Positions 1 to 10,133 of a stretch of DNA of 64,000 bases are shown here, piece after piece. A model generated the notes under the pieces. It saw nothing but the letters and a program-made list of their open reading frames with translations. It was not told where the DNA came from and made no database searches. This DNA comes from Strongyloides papillosus (Eukaryota; Nematoda; Chromadorea; Rhabditida; Strongyloididae), in assembly GCA_005656395.1 (NCBI GenBank), contig SRSI01000044.1:496001-560000 (forward strand). Reading direction: 5' to 3'. The translations under genes were made by a program, and so were the position numbers. Positions within the stretch are counted from its first letter, which is position 1; every line of letters starts with the position of its first letter.

Positions 1-1362
1 TGCTCATTTAGATCTTAACTTGTTTTTTTATTTTATAAAATATGATATTAAAAGTTAATTTCGTGTAAAATTATTGATGTTTTAATAAAAATCATTATTT
101 TAAACAATCTATTAACGACAAAAAGTTTAAAAATTTCGCAACAATAATAAAGAAAAGCAGTAATTATTTACTCACACAAAGTATTATTATTTAAAAATAT
201 TAATTTAGTATTCGTTCTTATTTTAAATTAAAATATGTAAAAGTTATTTTTTTTACTATAAATAAAAATCTATATTATTTTATAACTTTTCATAATTTTG
301 ATTTTTAAAGATGATCTTTAAAAGACATGGAAAATGGAATTTGACAGTCAACTACATTAAATATGCTACATATTTGTAAAATTTGCTACATCCTATGACA
401 TTTTGCGCCATCTTTTTTTACCAATTTGCACCATCTTAATACATTTTTGCGACATGTATCTTTCATACCAAATAAATTATCTTTCAACATAATTTAGGTA
501 TGTTAAAGAGTAAAATAATATTATTAAAATAAAGTGGAATTGAATTGGAAAAAGTGACTTTCGCTTGTCCATTGGGTAACAAAAATGATTTTTTTAAGAA
601 ACATACATAATATGGCCAAGCGAAAAAGGATTCTTTTTTATCTTTTACTAACTTTTTTTTGATTATTTCATTGGATTCAGTTTACACACGGCAACGCACT
701 TTACAGCGACTCCTACCCTAATTAAATTAAAAAAGAGACGATGGAAATCAACTTACCCGTGGTCACCTATGATCAAGCGAAATGACATTAAAAAAATGAA
801 AAAAACATGAGTAACCATAGACAAGCGAATGTCTACCGTCTGAAAAAAGATGGCGCAAATTGGTCAAAAAGATATAGCAAAAATGGCGCAAATTGATATA
901 AAAAGATGGCGCAAAATGTCATAAGATGTAGCATATTTGATGTAGATAACTCTTAAATTCTGGGGTTCAAAAGACATTATGAAAACAATTTAGAGCATCA
1001 AATGTGAAAATTTTATAAATTACAATTTATAATAATTCAAACGATTGAAAAATATTTAAAAAATGTACTGTAATATGTTAAAAATGGTTTTTTTTATAAA
1101 AGTGTTTGTAATTTTACATAGAATTAAATTCTAACCTTGTATTTTAAAATTTATTGTAGAAAACAACTTATGTTCTAAAATAAAAATAGTATACTAAAAA
1201 AAGAGAAACTTATTTTAATAATTCACTAATTATTGTTTTAATTTTTCATGTACAAAATAATTATGATAAAATTAGTCGCAAATAAAGAAAATTTGAATTT
1301 TATTTGGTGGGACAAATTTATTACATTTTTTGCAAACCTGTGTCCTTTTTTTTTGTGTGTAG
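1..1362 (-). repeat. Diverged interspersed element, copy 1 (truncated by window edge)
   Basis: Read on the minus strand, this block is collinear with 3406..4358 along most of its length. Matching patches include 1200-1362 with about 3406-3575, 1090-1160 with about 3600-3660, 235-320 with about 3785-3870, and 60-110 with about 4020-4060. Similarity is patchy, about 75-80% by eye, so it is an old copy. Its plus-strand right end carries the terminal motif seen at 3406: a T-run followed by TGTGTG. No ORF of note lies inside. The left end runs off the window. It is probably a non-autonomous DNA element; the family is not recognised. Confidence 0.6.
352..945. mobile_element. MITE nested in the older element
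   Basis: The ends are imperfect inverted repeats of about 100 bp. CTACATTAAATATGCTACAT at 352 matches the reverse complement of about 925-945, and both run inward into blocks of the motif TTGCGCCATCTT and variants (near 408, 428, 446 and, inverted, 849, 883, 905). A second inverted pair, TCGCTTGTCC at about 555 and GACAAGCGAA at about 820, lies further in. The counterpart of the host element near 3780 has no such insert, so this piece arrived later. There is no coding capacity. Confidence 0.6.
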
Positions 1363-1810
1363 TTTCTCTAATAATTTAAAGGATCTAACGCAAACGGTTT
1401 GAGAAAAACATGAAAAAACAAGAACATGGTATTTATTTTTTTTATTATTCTCTACATATTTTTGTCATATCTTTCGTATAAATGCTTTGAATTAAATAAA
1501 TTTAATTCTATTCGATAGATAATCGAGTTCTACGTTGGAATACAAACATACATTTAACAAGTGTAATAATAAAAATTTGAAAAATACATAAAAAATAAGA
1601 ACAATTTTGCTTAATAACATTTTCTTTAGAAAAAAGCTCACATTTTATGAAATAATTACCAGAATATCACGAGCCTGTAAGCTAAATATAATAAGATTAA
1701 ATTCATTCGATGGAGAATGAAGTTTTACGTTAGAATTCATCAATAGTTTTAATAGAAGTAGTGTTAAATTCTTAAGAAAACAATAGTAAAATAAATTATT
1801 TAGTGTGTTT
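1363..1810. other. Non-coding spacer between repeats
   Basis: No gene is seen. It contains an imperfect direct duplication: the segment around 1496-1570 (ATTCGATAGATAATCGAG...) resembles that around 1690-1760 (ATTCGATGGAGAATGAAG...). Confidence 0.4.
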
Positions 1811-3240
1811 CTACACACAATCTACTTACCCTGGTTCAATATTTCTAAAATAGTAAAAAATTAGCACATTAATAGTATATTATATTTAAAGAAAATAAAA
1901 ATTAAGTAATCAAAATTTTAAAGATTTGAAAAATTCTAAAATTATTTTATTAATAAATTAGTTTAATTAAGATATCGTTAGTATTAGACTTCTAGTTTAT
2001 ATAAAATATTAATAATTCTTAAAATTTTAATCAATTAAGGACTTCTGATTTATCTAAACTATCAGTATACTTGCATACCAATTTGATCTATTGTATTAAA
2101 ATTTCAGTCTATCAATATAACTAACTCGACTAAAAAGTTATACAACGAAAATAACTAAACTAGCAATTTTTTATTTGGGTTAATGTTTTAAAAGCTTGTT
2201 ATTTTGGGTATCTAAAACATATTAGAAAATTGATAAATTAATAAATTAAAATATTAATAAATTAAAATGTCGATTCAATTATTACTAATAATTCTGTTTC
2301 GTTGAAATTTCCGAGGTACTAAAATTCGGATTTTCAAATGGCAAATGATAGAAAATTATTTTACATGGAATTTAATTATCTAAATTTAAATTGTTTTAAT
2401 AAAAAAATAATTAACAAATATTAGAACAAAAATTATAGTAATAAATGTTTATGCATGCACTGTATTCTTTTCCAAAAATAAAATAATAGAAATAGCAAAA
2501 ATTTTATTGTTATTTAGAATAAATGCTATTTTTGTTTCTTCAATTATCCTAAGTTAACTGTAATTTTATAACAGTAATTGAGAATAAAGTCCAAGTATTT
2601 TGAACTTTAATAAACACTACAACATCTATAATGTTTGTTTAGTTATTTTCTGATTAAAATGATTATAATCTGGAATATTATGTTTTATTTAAAATATTTT
2701 TTTATCTTTTTCCATCTGAAAATCCGAATTTTAGTACCTCGGAAACTTCAACGAAACAGAATTATTAGTAATAATTGAATCGACATTTTAATTTATTAAT
2801 ATTTTAATTTATTAATTTATCAATTTTCTAATATGTTTTAGATACCCAAAATAACAAGCTTTTAAAACATTAACCCAAATAAAAAATTGCTAGTATAGTT
2901 ATTTTCGTTGTATAACTTTTTAGTCGAGCTAGTTATATTGATAGACTGAAATTTTAATACAATAGATCAAATTGGTATGCAAGTATACTGATAGTTTAGA
3001 TAAATCGGAAGTCCTTAATTGATTAAAATTTTAAGAATTATTAATATTTTATATAAACTAGAAGTCTAATACTAACGATATCTTAATTAAACTAATTTAT
3101 TAATAAAATAATTTTAGAATTTTTCAAATCTTTAAAATTTTGATTACTTAATTTTTACTTTCTTTAAATATAATATACTATTAATGTGCTAATTTTTTAC
3201 TATTTTAGAAATATTGAACCAGGGTAAGTAGATTGTGTGT
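1811..3240. repeat. Foldback palindrome with two arms of about 530 bp
   Basis: The left arm (about 1811-2342) is the reverse complement of the right arm (about 2713-3240). Over long stretches only isolated mismatches are seen, for example near 2055/3005 and 2128/2930. The outer end of each arm reads CTACTTACCCTGGTTC (left) or its complement (right). The arms stop matching just inside GGATTTTCARATGG, leaving a unique AT-rich spacer of about 370 bp (2343-2712). No ORF is present. It is a candidate foldback transposon or a recent inverted duplication. Near identity implies youth or arm-to-arm gene conversion. Confidence 0.8.
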
Positions 3241-3405
3241 ATATATAAATTTTTTTAAAACAAAAATTTTATTATCACGAGAAGTAAAATTAAAATCACC
3301 TAAATTTAATTTTTGTCAATAAACCATGTAGATTTACATCAGAAATCCGCAATAGTATCCAATTTGTAATATTAACACTAATTTAAAAGTATTTAAAATT
3401 AATCC

Positions 3406-4358
3406 ACACAAAGAAAAAAAAATGGGAAGCATTTTTGCGTAAAATGTAATGAATTTTCCCCACCTATTAAAGTTTGAATTTTTTTAATTTGCGGCTATTT
3501 TTAACGCAATTATATGGTACATAAAAATTAAGCAATAATTAAGTAGTTATTAAAATAAGTTTCTATTTTTTATTATATTATTGTTATTTTAAAACTTAGA
3601 TTGTCTTCTACAATACTTTTTTAAATATAAGATTAGAATTTAATTTTATGTAAGATTATAAATGCTTACATAAAGAGCATTTATTAACATATCACAATAT
3701 TTTTGTTAATAAGTTTAAGTAGTTTGAATTATTAGAAATTATACTTTTTTATGATGTTACACTCTTCTGAAGGTGGAAATTTTTTTTGGTGACTTTAAAG
3801 GTCCTATTTAAAAAATTAAATCCATGAAAAGTTATAAAATTTATGTGGATTTTTATCTATAGTAAAAAATATCTTACATATTTAAAGTTTATATATGAAC
3901 AAATACTATAATAATATTTTTAATTGTTAATGCTTTGTGTGGTAAAATAACAATTTTTGGCTTTTTGTTATTATTATTACGAATTTTTTATATTTATTGT
4001 TTCCAGTGGATTGTTTAGGACAATGATTTTTGTTAAAACTTAACAACTTTACACGAAATTGAGTTCTAATAACATGTTTCATGTATATTAGAAAAAAAAT
4101 TTGATCCTAAGACTAGCATTATATCAAAAACATTAAGATTAAATAAAAGTTACATTACTAAAATATAAAACATATGTAATTTTGTAAAAAAAACAGCAAA
4201 ATTTGCGACAACCTAATATTTTTCATCGTATTAACCATTTTTTGTTGTCGCTTGATAATTTTAAAATTTGAATAAATGTTGATTTTTTTAACAGGTGTTA
4301 ATTTTTATTGCATTTTATGTAATAATGTCAAAATTTTTCCCATTTTTTTTCTGTGTGT
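3406..4358 (+). mobile_element. Diverged interspersed element, copy 2, with short terminal inverted repeats
   Basis: The left end reads CACACAAAG, an A-run, then ATGGGAA; the right end is its approximate inverse (TTCCCATTTTTTTTCTGTGTG). Imperfect terminal inverted repeats of about 50 bp follow. The interior is non-coding and collinear with the reverse complement of 1..1362. A coding relic starts immediately downstream at 4359, so the element probably landed in a gene copy. No transposase is visible, so it is probably non-autonomous. Confidence 0.55.
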
Positions 4359-4424
4359 TATGATGGAGATTATTCTTATGATAAAGATAATTTTGATGAT
4401 GAAGATGAAAGTGCATTAATTTAA
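4359..4424 (+). pseudogene. Acidic C-terminal tail relic
   Basis: A 21-codon open stretch rich in Asp, Glu and Tyr (ending DDEDESALI, then a stop) abuts the right end of the repeat element. The stop and about 80 bp beyond it align with the sequence after the lysine-rich ORF at 5436-5935 (both read A-G-T-R-C-A-T-T-A-A-T-T-T-A-A and continue similarly). It looks like the 3' end of a paralogue cut by the element. The family is not recognised. Confidence 0.35.
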
Positions 4425-5435
4425 ATATTTTTATAATCGTTAATCTAAAAAAATTTGTTAGTTAATTTCTTATATTTTTTAAGTATTTTAAAGTAAATTA
4501 TTTATTTATTGAAATAAATATTTCAATATTAATTATTAATAACAATAGCAGGCTGAATATATTACAGTGGGATGAAAATATGCTTAAATTTTTTATTATT
4601 ACAAATTATTTGAGCATAATACAATTATTTACTGAAAGCAAATGATTATAACGAACACAAACATTGAAATGTTAATAAAGATAAAAATTATATCTGAAAT
4701 ATTGTAAGTCTGATTTGAAAAATCGTTCAAGACATTTTTATGGCTTCTGAGGACTAAAAGTTCTCTCAAAGACTTTCAAAAGTTATTACCTTCCTTCTAC
4801 AACAATAAAGAGTAAGGAGTCTAACAAAAAACATAAATCTTCGCGAAAAATTCATTAGTAATTAATTATCTCAAAACTTTTATATAAATTGATAACGCAT
4901 TTCAGATCTTCTACAGAGTCAGTAATAAGTAATATTAAACGAATATAAGTCTTTTTTAAATGTATTACCATGTTTTCTTCAAAAAAACCTTAAGTTTATA
5001 AAAATATTTTTTTTATTGTAGAATTTTTACACTTTAATGTTAAAAATAAATTATTTGATAAATAATTTTAATTCAGGGAAATTAAACATTATTAAGAAAA
5101 TAGAATTGATTACTTACATGAGTGCATTATACAATTGATATTAATAAATTTATTTTGCAGTTCACTTAAAAAATAAAGTGTAATTTTGGTAGTATAATAA
5201 ATTTAGAATTATTTTACTTCAAAAAGTTATTTATAACAACTACAAAACTTAGCATAAGATGTTGTCTTTTTCCAAAATTAATATTTATAATTCTAATTAT
5301 ACATAAAAAATATTTAGCTATATAAATTCAAATGTATTTTCAAATTTGATTATTAAAACTATTTTATAAACAATGATTTGCAAAAATATTAGCTATTTAT
5401 TTTGAATAGTGCTTAGTAAACACACTTTCATATAA
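4425..5435. other. Intergenic, no gene seen
   Basis: AT-rich sequence with stops in all frames. Apart from homology between the first ~80 bp and the region after 5920, I see nothing to support a feature. Confidence 0.4.
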
Positions 5436-5804
5436 AAGAATATCACATTCTCCAAAAAAGTATCATTATTCAACTATTATTGTTACGACGATGATTTATG
5501 GAAACTTAAGAGCCATTGGTTTGTTTTTGATTTTTCTACAATTGCAGCTAATCCAGGAGAAAATTACCTTCTTCAAAATCACTTAACTAAAAAAACAACT
5601 GCAAAACACGCAGCAGAAGCACTTAGTGTCAATGATTTACATGCTCATATACATAAAGGAGATATCAACAAATCAAAAAAGCCTGTTAAGAAGAACTCTA
5701 TTAATAAAAAAGAAAACAAGAAAAAATCGGTCCACAAAACACAACCAAAAACCAAAGTAAAAAAGGATCAGTCCGCAAAGCACAAACAAAAAAACAATCA
5801 TTAA
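5436..5804 (+). pseudogene. Lysine-rich open frame without a start codon (gene fragment)
   Basis: An uninterrupted frame of 122 codons runs from just after a TAA to the stop at 5802-5804. It has no Met, so it is either a terminal exon (acceptor candidate ...TATAAAAG at 5438) or a broken gene. The first half looks like ordinary protein with aromatic residues (DDDLWKLKSHWFVFDFS); the second half is very Lys-rich with HKTQPK-like repeats. After the stop, further Lys-rich and then Asp-rich codons appear in shifted frames up to about 5935. That suggests the original protein was longer and the copy is decayed. The family is not recognised. The only open frame on the other strand is a shadow of the lysine codons. 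Confidence 0.35.
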
Positions 5805-5935
5805 ACAAAAGGTAAGAAAAAATCAGTTCACAAAAAGTCTTCTTAAAGGCCAAAAAGCGACTAAATAAAATGAGATTGAAACAAGACATTTTGATCATTG
5901 TGATGATGATTATTAAACTAGAGAACAGATTTTTA

Positions 5936-7242
5936 GCAAGTACATTAATTTAAAACATTTTTTTTGATGTTTATCTAAGAAACTCTTTGATTAAATTTTT
6001 CAAAATATTTATAAAAAAAAGTTTATTATTTTTAAGTTAGTGTTACACTCTGTCATAAATATCTAAAAACTATAAAAATAATTTTATAAAGTTACTTTAT
6101 CTACAGTTATATATAGTTTTATCAAAGTTTTCATTCTACGCTAATTAGAATTTTATCATACAAGATAATAATTCTAGAGAAGATAATAATAACTATAATA
6201 AAAATAGAACATAATTTGTATTCAAAATTGAATCAGGATTTTCAAAACAATTGTCGTCTTCAGAAAAACATTTTTTTTAATATCTAAATGTATATATACT
6301 ATTTATCACTACAAGATATATGTTAATATGCATAGCTATTTGAATTTTATCTTGTCACCAATTCTCTTATCCTTACTTTTACTCGACAACTATTATAAAT
6401 CTAAAAAACAAGTCTTAAGGTAATTTAAAATCATAATCTTAAGTCCAATCTTTAGTGGATTACAGCTAAAATTTAAAAAAAATCTTACATTTGCCTTGAA
6501 GTAATATGCCAAACGAAATATTCATAGATGATTTAAGGAATTTGACAATATAAACAAAAATCTTGAAGAGAGAGAAAACTGACCAATTAAACAAACATTG
6601 AAAGTAATAATTTAAGAACTCAAATAATAAATAATTCAGATTTTATTTTATTTTAAAACTGAACTAATAAGCTTAAATCATGTTATCAACAATATATTAT
6701 AAATAATGAATATAATTTTAAAATTGAAACATTAATTTTCGCCAAAATATTATCATTTTAAAGTCAATTTCAACGACAAACATTCATTTTTAAGCAGCTT
6801 ATTTTAATTTTAACAACCCGCAAACTTTAAATAAAAATTTCTAAACTTTTTCATTTACAACCTATTGCACGTTATTAAAATAAATTTTTTTTTATTATTA
6901 AGTTTGTTTTCTAAACTTCATTTTAAAATTACTTATAAATATTATAATTATTTTATAACATAATTTATCAAATTTAATTATTTAAATTATGCGTTTCTAT
7001 TACACAATAATTGTTTTTAAAATGAATTAAAATAAAAAATATTCTTATAAATTAAAAAGGTAATTAAATCTCTTAAAAAGGAAATATTCATTCATTCGTA
7101 TGTAAATTAATTAAATAAAACTTGTCAAACCTATTATTACCAAATATTTTGACTAGTATTTTTTTTCTATATTTATAGCACAAATAAAAGATGATTAAAA
7201 AAATTTATTAAATAAAAATTTAAAGTAGAAAGAATTGGAAAA
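5936..7242. other. Intergenic, no gene seen
   Basis: AT-rich, with no open frame that looks coding on either strand. It includes the 3' flank of the downstream minus-strand bHLH gene. Confidence 0.4.
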
Positions 7243-9739
7243 TTATGAAACAGACATAGCACCATTATTGTAAGGGTACGTGAAAGGGAGAGCTGCAATA
7301 AGACCATCTTTAAAAGGATCATATGAATATTGCTTATTAACAATAATATTAGTTTGTGAAATTTCAGGATACTGTTTGATTGGAGATTTTGTCGTCTGCT
7401 TTGGTTCAAATATCAAGGAATGATAGCCTATTATCGGTAAGGAAGTAGAGGAAGAAGATCCGGCAATTGATAATGTTGTGGTAGTGGTACTCAATGATGA
7501 GATATTACTAATACAGGACACCGTCTTAACTTTGCGATTTTTTATTTCGTTCTTTAAGTGAGCAATTCTTGATTTTAATTGTTGATTACGCGCTAATAAC
7601 GCTTTCTTTTGCTCCATCATTTTAATTTTTGTCTCCTTTATAGTCTGTAATGATTGTTGGTTAATTATAATTTAATACATTAGAGCAAAAAATGTTTGGT
7701 ATTTTATGCATCAAAAATCATTCCATATTTATTGTCACCCTTATTTGTTGTGATTATTGTGAAAAAAACAATATCATGTTTAACTGTTGATTTTTTTTAT
7801 AAGAATATGATAATTTATGTAAATAAGTTGTCCTGATGATTATTATAACAAATACTCATGAATAATAGTATGATAATTATTAATTTCATGATAAACATGA
7901 ATTTTGTTGTCTTGATTTAAATTGAAAATAATATTTCGCCTACTCATGATTGACTTATAACCATTATACGACTATTAAGTTACTATAAACATAAAAGATT
8001 ATCTTAACAAAATCTCAACAAGATAGACCTACTACTATCAACTACATTTTAAACAAGAGTATTGTGATATGCACGTGGAAACATATTCTAATATATTCAC
8101 GTGAAAGTCAATTCTAAAAACTAGTACATAGGTATCGTTAAATAAATAACATTTTTAGCACGAGGCTTTAAATAAAAGAGTAACAAAGATCTATGATTTT
8201 ACAACATAAAAATTCCTTAATCAACGGTTTTCATTAATTGTTGGTATATAAAATTATGTGTTATCTTGATTGAAGAGCTACAAAAAATAGGTTTTTTAAT
8301 ATTATAAATGCGCATCTAATTTTAAAATGTAGTATGACTGATCATATCTAATTAAGGAATATACCATGATACACTACACGTTATTGACGTAACAATACAA
8401 ATTACACTTAAATTATTAAACTAATTACAATAAAAAAATAATAACAAAATTATTTGTATCAATCTCTAAAAGATAAAAAAATTTCCTCACAAATTTGAAT
8501 ATCATCATCTACAATATACAGTAATTTTATATAAACATTCATATATAAAAATATATTATTCCCATTGGATATATATTAACAATATTACAATAAAAATACA
8601 TATTTTCGAAGTATTCTCTATCTTTTTGTAAACACGAAAAATATGATAATTATTTTTAGACTTTGTACCTTCATCTAATACTAAAGTATGATATTTCATT
8701 AAAATATTTTTTTGTAAATATACTAGAAAATAGACCTGATTTTCAAGAGAAATATTGAAATGCAAAAACGATGACATCAATCACTAGTTTTTATCATAAA
8801 TTTTGATAATTGTTTCTAATTTTTTTTGTCTAAAAAACTAACCTTAAGATGATTGTTAGCTCTTGTAAGAAGAGCTAAAGTTGTATCACGACTTGAAATT
8901 GTTGCACTTGGAACAACGGTCCTTAACATTTCTAAGTGTCCACGAAGATTGGCACGGCGATTCTTCTCCATTTCATTATGAGCAATTCTATAGTAAAAAT
9001 AGTGAAAATATTGAATATAAAAATTGACATACCTATTCTGTCGTGTTGATTGAGATTTACAATTTTTAGGTGATCTTCCTTTAACAACTTTAACATTTCT
9101 TCCTTTAATAGGGATATTATTACCACGACTATTTTTTTGTTTTGAATTTTGACTGAGATCAACAATTTTTTGTTTAATTGATTTTTTCTCACTACCCTTA
9201 CTAGTGATGGGAACCGTTGATTGGATGGAACTTGATGGTGATGATGATAAAGAAATAGAAGGAGAATCTTGAATTAATCCCCTTTCCATAATACATGAAT
9301 TTGATGTTGATTTTGAAATTTGTTGTTGAGTTAATGTACCCATGATATTTTGATGTTGTTGTGATGTTATCATTTTATTTGATGATAAAAATGTCATTTG
9401 TTGTCCATTGACATGTGCTGGAAAGATATATCCATGATTAGGTGTTGATGAGTTAATTCTATTTATTAATGCAAGGTAATGATCATAAGATACTGGAGTA
9501 ATTTGATTACCCTTATTATCTAAATTTTTTTAAAAACAAAATTTCATTAAAAATATGTTGAAAGGGTTTTTGGGGTTACCTTGATTTAAACATAGTGATG
9601 AGTTTATAATATGATTTGTCGGAGTTGATGATGTAATCAGTCGAATGTTGGCAAACAAATCATTTGGTATTTGATTTGAAAATTGTCCAAAAGTTGGTAT
9701 GATAGGTGAATTCATATCAATAGCTAAAGTATTCATCAT
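7243..9739 (-). CDS. mdl-1: MXD/MDL-1-type bHLH leucine-zipper transcription factor
   Basis: Exons by hand: 9580-9739, 9033-9519, 8843-8987, 7243-7644. The lengths sum to 1194 nt, giving 397 aa in frame. The first ~215 residues are Ser/Gln/Asn-rich and low in complexity, with a basic patch (KGRNVKVVKGRSPK). The basic helix 1 segment HNEMEKNRRANLRGHLEML carries the His, Glu and Arg residues that read CACGTG E-boxes. Loop and helix 2 follow (SSRDTTLALLTRANNHLK). The exon at 7644 restores the zipper (MMEQKKALLARNQQLKSRI and onward, to about residue 295). HNE.EK.RRANLR and TLALLTRA are typical of the Mad/MXD repressors, which pair with Max. Intron 3 (7645-8842) is about 1.2 kb and contains two CACGTG sites. 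The start is the first ATG of the open exon; an upstream exon is not excluded. Confidence 0.8.
8072..8103. promoter_or_regulatory. Pair of CACGTG E-boxes inside mdl-1 intron 3
   Basis: CACGTG occurs at 8072-8077 and again at 8098-8103, 26 bp apart. This hexamer is the classical Max/Mad binding site. It lies in the intron of the gene encoding the probable Mad-type repressor, so autoregulation is a reasonable inference. Further copies lie at 10252, 12265 and 13294. Confidence 0.35.
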
Positions 9740-9828
9740 TTCTAGAAAGAGAAAAGTGATTTTTATTATGGCATTTAAAATTTGATGAATGATTATATTT
9801 ATAGGATAGTTTATATTATAATAAAAAA

Positions 9829-10133
9829 ATGTCGGTGGCAGTTGACACTAAGATGTATATGTCTTGGTGTAATTTTTATGGTATTATGTCTCGGGAGGAG
9901 CGAAATGATAATAATGATACACCTCAAATTATTATCACAAATGACATCAAACTGTTAGAAATAATGAATGAAGTAAGAATATAGATGTATATTTTAAATT
10001 ATATAAATATATATATATCTGATAGACAAAGTAAAAATGACGATTATGGCAGTATTATACATTTGAATTAATATAATACTGAAGAAAAGATAATGTAAAT
10101 GAAGGTTGTTTGCAGGAAGATATAAAATTATGA
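9829..10133 (+). CDS. Possible small protein divergent from mdl-1
   Basis: Exon 9829-9972 (48 codons, MSVAVDTKMYMSWCNFYG...) ends in a good donor (GAA|GTAAGA). The best acceptor is TTGTTTGCAG ending at 10115, which adds EDIKL and a stop, for 53 aa. Without splicing the frame ends two codons after the donor. A separate ATG frame at 10241 (MCDSREKAMKIF...) might be part of the same transcript, but no in-frame splice joins it. No domain or signal peptide is recognised. The ATG lies only 90 bp from the divergent mdl-1 start, so the two would share a promoter. Confidence 0.25.

Noticed and set aside
5701..5898. Minus-strand frame rich in Phe and Leu
   Set aside because: It is the complement of the AAA-rich lysine codons of the plus-strand fragment.
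7173..7409. Alternative minus-strand frame at the end of the bHLH gene
   Set aside because: The bHLH-zipper exon covers it in the supported frame.
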